A program made the translations under genes and the position numbers. 64,000 bases of DNA. Source: an uncultured Anaerococcus sp. Its GTDB lineage: Bacteria > Bacillota > Clostridia > Tissierellales > Peptoniphilaceae. Below the pieces are notes generated by a model. It was not told where the DNA came from and searched no databases. It saw nothing but the letters and a program-made list of their open reading frames with translations. The DNA lies in contig NZ_CALTSY010000003.1 in NCBI RefSeq assembly GCF_943908415.1, forward strand, positions 48,486 to 112,485, read 5' to 3'. This document shows, one piece after another, positions 47,110 through 56,724 of the stretch (positions within the stretch are counted from its first letter, which is position 1; the number at the start of each line of letters is the position of its first letter).

Positions 47110-47149
47110 AAGTACTCGCTTAACTATACATTAGTAAGTGGGTACTTTT
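47110..47149 (+). terminator. Terminator of the mur operon
   Basis: AAGTACTCGCTTA pairs with TAAGTGGGTACTT (two G-T pairs) around a 12-nt loop and is followed by TTG. The following 200 bp hold no gene I can identify. Confidence 0.72.
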
Positions 47150-47349
47150 GCTTTGTATATAAATATATTTATAAACTTTAATTGTTATTATTAAGGCAAG
47201 CTATCTTATAAAGTTAGCAAGTAAGATCTATGAGTTATTTTCAGCTTAAGTGTTGATGTTAGTTAAAATATATGTTAAGCTGGTATTAGTGATTAAGGAA
47301 TATGCTTTCAAATGATTTTAGGAATTTATTATTATGTAAGGAGTATATT

Positions 47350-47694
47350 ATGAGATCAAACTTAAAACTTATTTTAATTTCATATGTAATGATAATAGCT
47401 TCAGCTGTTACTTATTATTCTTTAATAGATAGTAATGATCCAATGAGTAGGATTTTTTTACTATTAATCACTTTATTCATAATAACCTTATCAATAAGTA
47501 ACTATAAGTTATTCGAGCTTACTAATACAGACTTAGTTAATTATGATATATTATTCATTTCCTGGGTCATGCTTATTCCCAAGATAAGTTTAGACTATGG
47601 TTTATCTAGGTTGATAATGGCCATAGGAGCATTTATATACGCAATTTATATGACAAAGACTAAGAGCACTATTATTCCTAACACTTTGAATTAA
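47350..47694 (+). CDS. Small membrane protein, unknown function
   Basis: 114 residues with about four predicted membrane helices (LILISYVMIIASAV, IFLLLITLFIITLSI, ILFISWVMLIP, LIMAIGAFIYAIY). I do not recognise the family. I chose ATG 47350, 6 bases after AAGGAG, over the upstream ATG at 47302 that would add 16 charged residues. It stands alone between the mur operon and a complex inverted repeat. Confidence 0.6.
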   Translation: MRSNLKLILISYVMIIASAVTYYSLIDSNDPMSRIFLLLITLFIITLSISNYKLFELTNTDLVNYDILFISWVMLIPKISLDYGLSRLIMAIGAFIYAIYMTKTKSTIIPNTLN

Positions 47695-47726
47695 GAAAGT
47701 ATTTCCAATTAAGGCACTTTATTTAA

Positions 47727-47842
47727 GGAACTGTTGCAAGATAAATAAATCGTTATATAACTATCTATAATCTAAGGATTCTACAAATAGATTATCCGAT
47801 AAAGCGAGACTTATTTATTGAAATGCGACAGTTCCTCTTTTT
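47727..47842 (+). repeat. Nested inverted repeat of about 110 nt ending in a T-run
   Basis: Outer arms GGAACTGTTGCA (47727-47738) and TGCGACAGTTCC (47824-47835) pair with one mismatch; an inner hairpin is ATAATCTA/TAGATTAT (47767-47795). CTCTTTTTT follows the outer arm. It could be the terminator of the small membrane gene, a small RNA, or a short mobile-type repeat. The spacer after it, up to 47974, is AT-rich with no visible gene. Confidence 0.6.
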
Positions 47843-47974
47843 TATTTATTGTTATTCGATTATCATTATTAAGTTTTATATATCATAACAAAAATCAATA
47901 AAAAAATCTTTGATAAAAATAATTACAATCATCATAAATATTGAAATTACAATGTTTAGCTAATTGAGAATTAT

Positions 47975-48003
47975 TTGCCAAAGTTATAGTAAAATGATAT
48001 AGT
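47975..48003 (+). promoter_or_regulatory. Promoter of the PP2C-deoC-amylase-RNase H operon
   Basis: TTGCCA (47975-47980) and TATAGT (47998-48003) with 17-bp spacing, 47 bp before the ATG. Confidence 0.55.
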
Positions 48004-48050
48004 TATATTTAAGAAGTTTTCGAAAATTAAGGTATTAAGGGATGGAATTT

Positions 48051-49160
48051 ATGGAAAAAACACTAGTAGAAAAATTAGCAGAAACAAATTTTGCGGTGTT
48101 AAATTCAATGGATGATTGGGTTAGAATGGTTGATCCTGATGGAAAGACTATTTTTATAAACGAATCTCTAAAAAAAGCTAAAGATAATTCTAAAGAGCTT
48201 GAGATTTATTTAAACGAAAATATCCCCCTTAATCTATCAAGTGAAAATGAAGCCATAAGAAATACAACGGTTGTAGAAGAGAAGCTTATTTCAGAAAGAT
48301 ATTATAGTATCAAGGCTTCTCCAATTTTTTATAAAGACCAGTACACTGGGACAATAGAAGTTTTCCGAGATATAACTCGTGAAACTATGATGAAAATCGA
48401 ATTATTTGAGGCCAATCGTAATATGCTTGATGATATTAGATTTGTAAGAAAAGTTCAATCTTCTATCTTGCCTAAGGATAAGCCATATGGAAATATTTAC
48501 TTAGAGGGAATTTATAGTCCTAGTGCAAATGTTTCTGGAGATCTCTATGACATAATAAAGCTAGATGATAATAGATACGCCTTCTATATAGCAGATGTCA
48601 TGGGTCACGGTGTCAAATCATCAATAATGACCATGTTTATAAAGGTATCCATAAGTTCAATTTTTGATAAAAACTCAGGATCTACTCCTTCAGAAACTTT
48701 TATTGAATTACGCAAAAGATTCTTTGGCTTAGATATAGATTCTTCCCAATATTTCACAGCTTGGCTTGGAATTTTTGATTTTAACGATAACAGCCTTACA
48801 TTTTCAAACGCAGGCCATAATTGTCCTCCTATGATTTATAAGAAGGATACTGATGAATGTGAATTTCTTCATGCAGATGGTAGGATGATTTCAAATATCA
48901 TAGAACCAGATGTCTATAATGAAATCACTATAACATTACAAGAAGATGACAAAATACTCTTTTTTACAGATGGAGCTATAGAAGCCGCTAATAAAGACAA
49001 AAAGGAGTTTGGACTTGAAAAGCTTAGGACAATCTTCTGTGAACATAAAAACATACATGAAATATATAAAATTGTAGATGAGTTTACTTGGGGTGAGCAA
49101 CAAGATGATATAACCCTTGCTATGATTTCTTATAAGGAGAATAAAAATGAAGTTAAATAG
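48051..49160 (+). CDS. PAS domain / PP2C (SpoIIE-type) serine phosphatase
   Basis: 369 residues. An N-terminal PAS-like sensor (about 10-115; [17 protein letters not shown]) is joined by a helix to a SpoIIE-type PP2C domain (about 130-366) with metal-binding motifs [15 protein letters not shown] and [14 protein letters not shown]. Such phosphatases usually dephosphorylate anti-sigma-factor antagonists in partner-switching systems; none is encoded nearby. I chose ATG 48051, 9 bases after AAGGG, rather than ATG 48042 which abuts it. The end overlaps deoC by 14 bases. Confidence 0.88.
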   Translation: MEKTLVEKLAETNFAVLNSMDDWVRMVDPDGKTIFINESLKKAKDNSKELEIYLNENIPLNLSSENEAIRNTTVVEEKLISERYYSIKASPIFYKDQYTGTIEVFRDITRETMMKIELFEANRNMLDDIRFVRKVQSSILPKDKPYGNIYLEGIYSPSANVSGDLYDIIKLDDNRYAFYIADVMGHGVKSSIMTMFIKVSISSIFDKNSGSTPSETFIELRKRFFGLDIDSSQYFTAWLGIFDFNDNSLTFSNAGHNCPPMIYKKDTDECEFLHADGRMISNIIEPDVYNEITITLQEDDKILFFTDGAIEAANKDKKEFGLEKLRTIFCEHKNIHEIYKIVDEFTWGEQQDDITLAMISYKENKNEVK

Positions 49161-49788
49161 ACTAATAGACCATACAAACTTAAAGCCAGAGGCTAAGAGT
49201 GATGATATAAAAAAACTAGTAGATGAAGCTATTGAAAATGATTTTTACAGCGTTTGTGTAAATTCATCTTTTGTAAAATTCATCAAAGAATATAATCCAG
49301 ATGTTTTGATAGCTGCAGTAGTAGGGTTTCCACTAGGAGCTATGTCAACCCCTGCCAAGGCCTACGAAACAAAGTGTGCCATAGAAGATGGTGCCAGTGA
49401 GATAGATATGGTTATAGAGATAGGCAGACTTAAAGAAAAAGATTATGATTATATAGTAGAAGATATCAAGGCGTGTAAAGAAGCTTGTGGAGATAATATC
49501 CTTAAGGTTATTATAGAAACTTGCTTACTTACAGAAGAAGAGATTGTAAAGGCCTGTGAACTTGCGGTAAAAGCTGGAGCAGACTTTGTAAAGACATCTA
49601 CAGGTTTTTCATCTGCTGGAGCAAAAGCTAGCGACATTGCCTTGATGAGAAAGACAGTTGGACCTGATATAGGTGTTAAGGCTAGTGGAGGTATTCATAA
49701 TGCCCAAGAAGCCTTAGAAATGGTAGAGGCAGGAGCAAGTAGGATTGGCGCAAGCAAGTCAATAGAAATTTGCTCAGAGGATAAATAA
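49147..49788 (+). CDS. deoC: Deoxyribose-phosphate aldolase
   Basis: 213 residues with the Schiff-base Lys in [16 protein letters not shown] and the second conserved Lys in VGVKASGGI. It splits deoxyribose 5-phosphate into glyceraldehyde 3-phosphate and acetaldehyde in nucleoside salvage. AAGGAG precedes the ATG, within the PP2C gene. Its stop overlaps the next ATG by one base (TAATG). No other deo gene is adjacent. Confidence 0.96.
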   Translation: MKLNRLIDHTNLKPEAKSDDIKKLVDEAIENDFYSVCVNSSFVKFIKEYNPDVLIAAVVGFPLGAMSTPAKAYETKCAIEDGASEIDMVIEIGRLKEKDYDYIVEDIKACKEACGDNILKVIIETCLLTEEEIVKACELAVKAGADFVKTSTGFSSAGAKASDIALMRKTVGPDIGVKASGGIHNAQEALEMVEAGASRIGASKSIEICSEDK

Positions 49789-51239
49789 TGGCAAATGAAG
49801 TAATGATGCAATCTTTCGAGTGGGATACTTGGGCAGATGGCAGTTTTTATAAAAATTTAAGCAAAAATGCAAAAAAACTAAAGGAAAATGGTATAGATTC
49901 TCTATGGATGCCACCTATGACTAAGGGTGGATCTGATATGGATGTGGGCTATGGAGCCTATGACTTATGGGACTTAGGAGAATTTGACCAAAAAGGAACT
50001 ATTAGAACAAAATACGGTACTAAAGAAGAACTTTTAAAGGCTATCAAAGACCTTCATAATGTAGGTATAAAATGCTATGCGGATGTTGTATTAAACCATA
50101 AGGGTAACGGAGATGAGAAAGAAAAGTTCAAGGCAATAATGGTTGATCAAAACAACAGAACCCAAGATGTTGGAGAAGAAACTGATATAGAAGCTTGGAC
50201 TCACTTCACATTTCCAGGACGTGATGGTAAATATTCAAAGATGGAATGGCACTGGTATCATTTCACCGGTGTAGACCATGATGACCTATCAGGAACATCA
50301 GCAGTCTATAGGATAGTTGGAGATAATAAGTACTGGGATAAGGATGTATCTAATGAAAAGGGCAACTTTGACTACCTAATGAATAACGATATCGACCACA
50401 ATCATCCAGAAGTACGTGAAGAATTATTTAACTGGGCAGATTGGTTTATAGAAGAAACAGGGGTAGATGGTTTTCGCTATGATGCCCTTAAACATATATC
50501 AGAAAGCTTTATCCAAGACCTATCAAGCTATATCATAGATGAAAAAGGAATAGAGAAATTTTACTTATTTGGTGAATTCTGGCAATATTCAAAAGAAGCC
50601 ATAGAAGAATACCTTGAGTCCACATCCTATCAAGTAGACTTATTTGATGTACCACTTCACTTTCACCTAGAAGAAGCATCCAAATCTATGGGAAACTATG
50701 ATATGAGAAATATATTTGATAACACAATAGTAAAAGATTTCCCAGAGCAAGCAGTAACTTTTGTGGATAACCACGATAGTCAGCCAGGTCAAGGGCTAGA
50801 GTCCTGGGTAGAGGACTGGTTTAAGGAAATTGCTTACGCATTGATTTTATTTAGAAAAGATGGGTATCCATGCCTATTTGCCGGTGATTATTATGGACTT
50901 TGTGGACCAGTTAAAACTAATCCCCTAGAAGATATGCTTAATAATATGGTCAAAGTTCGCAAGAAATATAACTATGGTGATCAAGACGACTACTTTGATG
51001 ATCCAGCAGTAATAGGCTGGGTAAGACGTGGAGATGATGATCATAAACCATTAGCTGTCCTAGTATCAATTAAGGATAATGCAGAAAAACAAATGTTTGT
51101 TGGAGAAAATGAAGCAGGGGCGACCTATGTAGACCTATCTGGCAAAAATAATGAAGTAGTAATAGATGAAGAAGGAAATGGCTTATTTACCGTAGGCGGC
51201 GGTCATGTTACCTACTGGGCAAACAAAGAAACATTATGA
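49788..51239 (+). CDS. Cytoplasmic alpha-amylase (GH13)
   Basis: 483 residues without a signal peptide, so intracellular, probably acting on glycogen-type or imported maltodextrins. The GH13 catalytic triad is visible: nucleophile Asp in GVDGFRYDALKHI, acid/base Glu in YLFGEFW and the transition-state Asp in FVDNHDSQ. The length and MMQSFEWDTWADG start match the AmyS-type liquefying group. It overlaps deoC by one base and the RNase H gene by four. Confidence 0.92.
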   Translation: MANEVMMQSFEWDTWADGSFYKNLSKNAKKLKENGIDSLWMPPMTKGGSDMDVGYGAYDLWDLGEFDQKGTIRTKYGTKEELLKAIKDLHNVGIKCYADVVLNHKGNGDEKEKFKAIMVDQNNRTQDVGEETDIEAWTHFTFPGRDGKYSKMEWHWYHFTGVDHDDLSGTSAVYRIVGDNKYWDKDVSNEKGNFDYLMNNDIDHNHPEVREELFNWADWFIEETGVDGFRYDALKHISESFIQDLSSYIIDEKGIEKFYLFGEFWQYSKEAIEEYLESTSYQVDLFDVPLHFHLEEASKSMGNYDMRNIFDNTIVKDFPEQAVTFVDNHDSQPGQGLESWVEDWFKEIAYALILFRKDGYPCLFAGDYYGLCGPVKTNPLEDMLNNMVKVRKKYNYGDQDDYFDDPAVIGWVRRGDDDHKPLAVLVSIKDNAEKQMFVGENEAGATYVDLSGKNNEVVIDEEGNGLFTVGGGHVTYWANKETL

Positions 51240-51823
51240 AATATTATGCAGTAAAAAAGGGAAGAAATCCTGGGATATATACATCCTGGGATTCTTGCTT
51301 AGAAGAAGTAAAAGGATACAGTGGAGCAATCTATAAATCCTTTAAGAGCCTAGACGATGCCAAAGATTTTATGGATGATAGGCAAAAGGAAATAGAGCTT
51401 ACAGAAAATTCAGTTATAGCCTATGTAGATGGATCTTATAATCAAAAGCTAAAGGTATATGGATCAGGAGTGGTTTATATAACAGATGGTAAGGAAAAAG
51501 AGTTGATGAAATCTTATGATGATTCTTACCATATACATAGAAATGTAGCAGGAGAAGTCAAGGCTAGCGAGCTTGCTATCAGTGAAGCCATCAAGGATAA
51601 AAAAGATCATATAGTAATCTATCACGACTATCAGGGCATAGCAAGCTGGGCAGACGGTTCTTGGAAAACCAATAATGACTTAACCAAGTCTTATAAGAGA
51701 TTTATAGATGATGCAAGAAAAAATATAAAAATAAGTTTCGTAAAAGTCAAGGGCCATTCTAACGATAAATATAACGATAGGGCAGATATCTTAGCAAAAG
51801 AAGCTTGTGGGATAGAGATATAA
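51236..51823 (+). CDS. rnhA: Ribonuclease HI with N-terminal viroplasmin-type hybrid-binding domain
   Basis: 195 residues. Residues 1-45 (KYYAVKKGRNPGIYTSWDSC) form the viroplasmin/HBD domain that binds RNA-DNA hybrids; residues 60-195 are RNase HI with the acidic residues in AYVDGSY, GEVKASELA and YHDYQGI and the C-terminal NDRADILAKEA. It removes RNA from hybrids during replication. The ATG overlaps the amylase stop (ATGA). Last gene of the chain. Confidence 0.94.
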   Translation: MKYYAVKKGRNPGIYTSWDSCLEEVKGYSGAIYKSFKSLDDAKDFMDDRQKEIELTENSVIAYVDGSYNQKLKVYGSGVVYITDGKEKELMKSYDDSYHIHRNVAGEVKASELAISEAIKDKKDHIVIYHDYQGIASWADGSWKTNNDLTKSYKRFIDDARKNIKISFVKVKGHSNDKYNDRADILAKEACGIEI

Positions 51824-51891
51824 CAATATGATATATCCTAGAAAAAATTTATAAACTTGTAAATATAAAATATATAAGTAAAATATTATAA

Positions 51892-51976
51892 AATGGAAAT
51901 GAAGTTCTTCCATGATTTTATTCAAAACCGCTAAAAGCTGATGACTTCTGCATATGCAGGACTTATCAGCTTTTTT
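51892..51976 (+). ncRNA. Candidate small RNA or complex terminator
   Basis: ATGGAA/TTCCAT forms a first hairpin (51892-51912); AAAAGCTGAT (51933-51942) pairs with ATCAGCTTTT (51965-51974) around an inner palindrome CTGCATATGCAG (51948-51959), and six Ts follow. The second hairpin is at least the terminator of the operon; whether the whole is a separate small RNA is open. No convincing promoter is seen just before it. Confidence 0.4.
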
Positions 51977-52056
51977 ATTGCTATAATCTACAAAATGCGA
52001 ATATTTCCTCGCAAAAAATAAAAGAGTTTCACTTATACATTATAAAAGGAGAATAT

Positions 52057-53235
52057 ATGTTAACAGATATAGCTATTATTTTTATACTAGGAATTATATT
52101 TGCAAAAGTTTCTGAAAAAATAGGGTTAGCACCTATTATTGGTATGCTTCTTGCAGGTATCTTGATAAGTCCCAATCAGTTGGGTTTAGTAAGTGAAAAT
52201 ATAGTAAATTTAAGTGCAGACTTAAGGCAAATAGCCCTAGTTACTATACTAAGCCGTGCCGGTCTTTCATTAAATTTTGATAAATTAAAGAAAGTTGGGC
52301 GACCGGCTATACTATTGAGCTTTGTTCCAGCAACATTTGAGATGATAGGCCTTATAATATTTGGAAGATTATTATTTAAGATTGATACAATAGATGCAGG
52401 TATACTAGCAGCAGTACTGGCTGCAGTAAGCCCAGCCATAGTAGTGCCTCGCATGATTAAGCTTATGAATGAGGGTTATGGAGCTAATAAAAGTATTCCT
52501 GAAATGATTTTAGCTGGAGCAAGTGTAGATGATGTCTTTGTAATAGTATTTTTCTCATCTTTCTTAGCCCTTAAAACAGGCGGCAGCTTATCTTTTATGA
52601 GCTTTATAAATATACCTATTTCAATAGCTTTAGGAATTGTATTAGGGATAATAGTTGGTAAGATCTTAACCATCTTACTTAAAAAAATCGCCTTAAATCC
52701 TATATATAAAGCAATTATATTTATAAGTATTTCTTTTTTATTATTGAAATTTCAAAATATTATAGAAGACTATATAGCTATATCAGCCTTAATAGCAATT
52801 ATGAGCGCTGGAATGACGATTAATAGGATAGATGAAAATCTTTCAAAAGAACTTTTAGAATGCTTTGATAGATTATGGAAAGTATTTGAGCTATTTTTAT
52901 TTGTATTAGTTGGAATATCTGTAGATATGTCCTATGTAAAAGAAGCTGGCTTACTAGCAGTATTATTGATTTTAATAGGCTTGATATTTAGAATGATTGG
53001 AGTAAATGTTTCCCTGCTAGGAACAAATTTAAATAAAGATGAGAGATTATTTACATCCTTTGCCTATTTGCCAAAAGCCACAGTACAAGCAGCTATAGGA
53101 CCAGTAGCCCTATCAATGGGCCTTGCTAGTGGCAATCTTATTCTATCAGTATCAGTAATAGCAATACTTATAACAGCACCCCTAGGAGCAATACTAACAG
53201 ATAATACCTACAAAAAATTACTAAAAAAGAGTTAG
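52057..53235 (+). CDS. Cation:proton antiporter (CPA family)
   Basis: 392 residues with about twelve membrane helices. The pattern (GLAPIIGMLLAGILISPNQL, LRQIALVTILSRAGLSLNFD, AAVSPAIVVPRM, GASVDDVFVIVFFSS) fits Na+/H+ or K+/H+ exchangers, with the Asp pair in the sixth helix region likely binding the cation. It has no TrkA-type regulatory domain. The ion cannot be told from sequence. It is a single gene ending in a shared terminator. Confidence 0.88.
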   Translation: MLTDIAIIFILGIIFAKVSEKIGLAPIIGMLLAGILISPNQLGLVSENIVNLSADLRQIALVTILSRAGLSLNFDKLKKVGRPAILLSFVPATFEMIGLIIFGRLLFKIDTIDAGILAAVLAAVSPAIVVPRMIKLMNEGYGANKSIPEMILAGASVDDVFVIVFFSSFLALKTGGSLSFMSFINIPISIALGIVLGIIVGKILTILLKKIALNPIYKAIIFISISFLLLKFQNIIEDYIAISALIAIMSAGMTINRIDENLSKELLECFDRLWKVFELFLFVLVGISVDMSYVKEAGLLAVLLILIGLIFRMIGVNVSLLGTNLNKDERLFTSFAYLPKATVQAAIGPVALSMGLASGNLILSVSVIAILITAPLGAILTDNTYKKLLKKS

Positions 53236-53258
53236 CATCTCTTAGCTAACTCTTTTTA
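53228..53258. terminator. Bidirectional terminator between the antiporter and the DUF3783 gene
   Basis: AGAGTTAGC and GCTAACTCT form a 9-bp stem flanked by six As and five Ts, so it can stop transcription from both convergent genes. It overlaps the antiporter stop codon. Confidence 0.85.
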
Positions 53259-53260
53259 AA

Positions 53261-53827
53261 TTACTTATAAGATTCTTCTACCCTAGTAACTTCTTCTATA
53301 AGTTTTAGATAATATTGTTGGGCTACTTCTAATTCAAATAAACTAGAATCATCGAAGTAAGCTTGCATCTCATCTACTAATGCTTTGAGCTTAGGATCTT
53401 CTCCATGCTCTTCTTTTAACTCTCCAGCTCTTTCTAAAAGTCCGTTAATCCTGTGGATGAGTCCCATAGTTCTAGCTTCTTTATCATTTTCTATAAGAAG
53501 CTCACGTAGGGTCCATTTTACATTATTTTCTGTTTCGCCTGCCTTATGCTGGATAGCAAGCCCATTTTCTCTCATAAGGTCTAAGAACTCAAATAATTGG
53601 TCCCTATCAAAACCTACAAATAGGATAAAGGGAAAGTCTAAGCTAGGATCATCTTCCAATTTCTCATCTAGCTTTTCAAATCCATCAAAGCCTAGAAGAT
53701 AACCTATACGTTGGTCAATATCTTCTTTTTCTACTTGAATTATGCCGATGTTTTTGTTATTAGCCAATTCTTTAAATTTATCTATATCGTAATCTTTTTT
53801 AATATTATATAATAAAACTTTTGCCAT
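53261..53827 (-). CDS. DUF3783-family protein
   Basis: 188 residues. The first half (MAKVLLYNIKKDYDIDKFKE to GETENNVKWTLRELLIEN) resembles the DUF3783 domain, an alpha/beta domain without a known role. The second half (about 120-188) is helical and acidic, ending in QQYYLKLIEEVTRVEE. Cytoplasmic, no signal or membrane segment. GAGGAG precedes the ATG. Confidence 0.7.
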   Translation of the reverse strand: MAKVLLYNIKKDYDIDKFKELANNKNIGIIQVEKEDIDQRIGYLLGFDGFEKLDEKLEDDPSLDFPFILFVGFDRDQLFEFLDLMRENGLAIQHKAGETENNVKWTLRELLIENDKEARTMGLIHRINGLLERAGELKEEHGEDPKLKALVDEMQAYFDDSSLFELEVAQQYYLKLIEEVTRVEESYK

Positions 53828-53930
53828 ATTCTCCTCGCTTTTCTAAAACGACTATACTTTATAAGTAAATGATAAACAAATATTAAAACTGGGTATAATT
53901 AACAACAAATAGCAGATATATGGAGGAACT

Positions 53931-54476
53931 ATGGCAATTAAAACAACAGCTGGCTATCAAAGACCAGATTATCAATTAAAATTAAAACAAGTTGAAAGCT
54001 TATTAAGACAAGCAAAGGACGTATTTAATCTATTAGACAGAGCAGAACGTAAGATTGATGGAAAATACGATTATCCATCACACCAAGCTCTTAGGGGAAA
54101 TTTTTTAGGCAACTTTTTAAGAGGAAATAAGGTAAGTGCAATAAATAGTAATATAGATCGCTCTCAACAAGCCCTACTAGATTTTCATGCAAACTTAGTT
54201 TTATTTGACGAGAGATTAGCAAATAAGATTTCCTTACCAAGCAAGATGAGCGAATTTTCATCAGCTAATGGTAAAACAAGTGATATAGCAATACGTACAA
54301 ATATGAGATTTAAAGAGTTTGATGTCACTAAATCAAAACGTAGTATGCAAACAATCATCAGAAGACTTGAAAGTGAAAAGAAAAAAGCATTATATGAGAT
54401 AGCTAAGGAAAAAGAACTTAGTGAATATATAGAGGATGAATATAAAGGAGCTATAGCTGACCCTAAGAAAAAATAA
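53931..54476 (+). CDS. Hypothetical helical protein
   Basis: 181 residues, basic, predicted mostly helical and cytoplasmic; no signal peptide, membrane segment or catalytic motif that I recognise. A central Gly/Asn-rich stretch (ALRGNFLGNFLRGNKVSAIN) may be a flexible loop. GGAGG lies before the ATG and a strong bidirectional terminator after it, so it is a real, separately transcribed gene. Confidence 0.65.
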   Translation: MAIKTTAGYQRPDYQLKLKQVESLLRQAKDVFNLLDRAERKIDGKYDYPSHQALRGNFLGNFLRGNKVSAINSNIDRSQQALLDFHANLVLFDERLANKISLPSKMSEFSSANGKTSDIAIRTNMRFKEFDVTKSKRSMQTIIRRLESEKKKALYEIAKEKELSEYIEDEYKGAIADPKKK

Positions 54477-54487
54477 AAAATTAATTG

Positions 54488-54525
54488 ATACCAGAGTTAA
54501 TTTTATAATAACTCTGGTATTTTAT
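54488..54525. terminator. Bidirectional terminator between convergent genes
   Basis: ATACCAGAGTTA and TAACTCTGGTAT form a perfect 12-bp stem with a 9-nt loop, followed by TTTTATAG. Confidence 0.85.
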
Positions 54526-54544
54526 AGTTTCATGCTTATAAAAT

Positions 54545-55372
54545 TTAACTATATTTTTCTAAATTATTCTCAATCAATTTATTAATGGCATATCCCACAC
54601 CTGACTTCATGTTAGACTTAGTAATAAAGTCTGCGTGAGTTTTTAATTCTGGGACGGAATTTGCCATAGCAACTGCAAAGCCCGCTTGCTCCAGCATTGG
54701 TATATCATTTCTTTCATTGCCTATACTCATTATCTCATCTTGATTGATTCCTAAATCTTCTGCAATTACAGAAATAGCATAACCCTTATTTGTTCTTTTA
54801 TTCATTACCTCAATTAAAAATGGAGCTGTCCTTACAGCATAGTAATTGTCTATTAAGTCTTTAGGCATATTGCTATAAAGCCTATCCATGTTAGATTTTT
54901 TGCCCATAATTAGGATTCTGCCAAAGGTCTTATCTTCTGGAAAATCTGCGTATTGCATATAAGTTAAAGGAAGCTTAGAAATTTTTGCATCTATTTTAGT
55001 ATAGATACTAGGTTTTTTATGGCGAGTATAAAAACTTTGATGGTCCATTGCTGAAACTTCTACTCCAAAATCATCTACTAGGTCATCTATGATTTTTAGG
55101 TCTACTGGGTTTTGGAAGGTGCCTGAAATTGGCTCATTTGTAGCATTGTCAAATATATAAGAACCGTTTTGGCAAACAGAGAAATTCCCCTTTCTATCAA
55201 GTCCTATTTTTTTTATCAATGGTTTCATACCAGAATAAGGTCTACCAGAAGCTAAGGCTATATGAACGCCCATATCACGAGCCTTATCTATAGCTTTTAT
55301 ATTCTCTTTTGTAAGTCTTTTAAGTGGAGTAACCAAAGTGCCATCCACATCAATAGTTATTAGTTTAATCAT
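54545..55372 (-). CDS. Cof-type HAD-IIB family phosphatase
   Basis: 275 residues with motif I TIDVDGTLVTP, motif II ALASGRPY and a variant motif IV IGNERNDIPML, in which the usual FGD is replaced by IGN; the following acidic NDIPM part is kept. This variant is seen in several Cof-type proteins. It is more distant from the three tandem HADs at 0.4-2.9 kb than they are from each other. Substrate unknown. Confidence 0.87.
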   Translation of the reverse strand: MIKLITIDVDGTLVTPLKRLTKENIKAIDKARDMGVHIALASGRPYSGMKPLIKKIGLDRKGNFSVCQNGSYIFDNATNEPISGTFQNPVDLKIIDDLVDDFGVEVSAMDHQSFYTRHKKPSIYTKIDAKISKLPLTYMQYADFPEDKTFGRILIMGKKSNMDRLYSNMPKDLIDNYYAVRTAPFLIEVMNKRTNKGYAISVIAEDLGINQDEIMSIGNERNDIPMLEQAGFAVAMANSVPELKTHADFITKSNMKSGVGYAINKLIENNLEKYS

Positions 55373-55513
55373 AAAATCATTATAGCATCAAAAAATATTT
55401 TTTAAATAGTTACTTAGATATAAATAAGAAAAAAATTATTTTTTACTAATATGGGTATATATAAAGAGGAATGAATAAAATAAGTTAAGTTAGAACTATA
55501 GGAGGATTTAATA

Positions 55514-56620
55514 GTGATTATAGGAATACCAAAAGAAATAAAGGATAATGAAAACAGGGTTGCTGTAATACCAGGTGCGGTAACAGAACTTTCTAAAAAT
55601 AATACAGTATATATTGAAAAAGGTGCCGGACTTGGTTCAGGTATCACAGATGAAGAATACAAGGATGCAGGTGCAAAGATATTAGATTCTGCCAAAGAAG
55701 TTTGGGAAAACTCTGATATGATTTATAAGGTTAAAGAACCTCTAGAAGAAGAATACCAATACTTCAGAGAAGGCCTTATACTTTATACTTATCTACACCT
55801 TGCAAGTAATGAAAAATTAGCTAAAGCTTTAGTAGACAATAAAGTTATAGGTATAGCTTATGAAACTGTACAATTAGACAATAAACTTCCATTACTTCGT
55901 CCAATGTCAGAAATAGCTGGACGTATGGCTGTTCAAGAAGGTGCAAGATACCTAACAAGTCCAGAAGGTGGAGAAGGTATCCTACTTCAAGGTGTACCAG
56001 GTGTTAGACCTGCTAACGTAGTTGTAGTAGGTGCTGGTACAGTAGGTACAGCTGCAACAAGAATAGCAGTTGGTATGGGTGCTAGAGTTACAGTATTAGA
56101 TGTAAATATAGATGCCCTAACAGAGATAACAAATATCTTCCCAGATAAGGTAGAAACACTTTACTCAAACCCACTTAATATCCAAGAAGCAACTAAGAAT
56201 GCAGACTTAGTAATTTCTACAGTATTAATCCCAGGATGTAAGGCTCCACAACTTATCAAAGAAGAAAATGTAAAAGAAATGAAAGAAGGATCAGTAGTAG
56301 TCGACGTTGCTATTGACCAAGGTGGTTCAACAGATCTTACAAAGAACAGACCGACTTCCCACTCAAATCCAGTATTTACAGAATATGGTGTAGTTCACTA
56401 TGCTGTAGCAAATATACCAGGCGCGGTAGCTAGAACAAGTACCTATGCCCTAAGCAATGCTACAACAAGATATGCAAAAGCTATAGCAGACAATGGTTTA
56501 AGAACAGCCTGCGAAGGCTTCCCAGAAATCATAAGTGGTATCAATACATTTGAAGGAAGCATAGCTTACGAACCAGTAGCAGAAGACCTTGGAATGGATT
56601 ATAGAGAATTAAATATGTAG
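55514..56620 (+). CDS. ald: Alanine dehydrogenase
   Basis: 368 residues. The N-terminal MIIGIPKEIKDNENRVAVIP and SEIAGRMAVQEGARYL blocks and the NAD-binding GAGTVGTAATRIAVGMGA are typical. It converts L-alanine to pyruvate and ammonia with NAD. It starts with GTG 55514, 8 bases after GGAGG. Monocistronic with a terminator after it. Confidence 0.95.
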   Translation: MIIGIPKEIKDNENRVAVIPGAVTELSKNNTVYIEKGAGLGSGITDEEYKDAGAKILDSAKEVWENSDMIYKVKEPLEEEYQYFREGLILYTYLHLASNEKLAKALVDNKVIGIAYETVQLDNKLPLLRPMSEIAGRMAVQEGARYLTSPEGGEGILLQGVPGVRPANVVVVGAGTVGTAATRIAVGMGARVTVLDVNIDALTEITNIFPDKVETLYSNPLNIQEATKNADLVISTVLIPGCKAPQLIKEENVKEMKEGSVVVDVAIDQGGSTDLTKNRPTSHSNPVFTEYGVVHYAVANIPGAVARTSTYALSNATTRYAKAIADNGLRTACEGFPEIISGINTFEGSIAYEPVAEDLGMDYRELNM

Positions 56621-56641
56621 TATTATAACTATAAGTTTAAA

Positions 56642-56673
56642 AGGTAGCATAAAATTTATGCTATCTTTTTTTA
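56642..56673 (+). terminator. Terminator after ald
   Basis: AGGTAGCATAAA and TTTATGCTATCT form a stem (one G-T pair) followed by TTTTTTTACG. Confidence 0.82.
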
Positions 56674-56724
56674 CGCTTATTTTAGGGAGTTAATATTTAA
56701 ATTTACTGTTAATTTTTAACTTTA

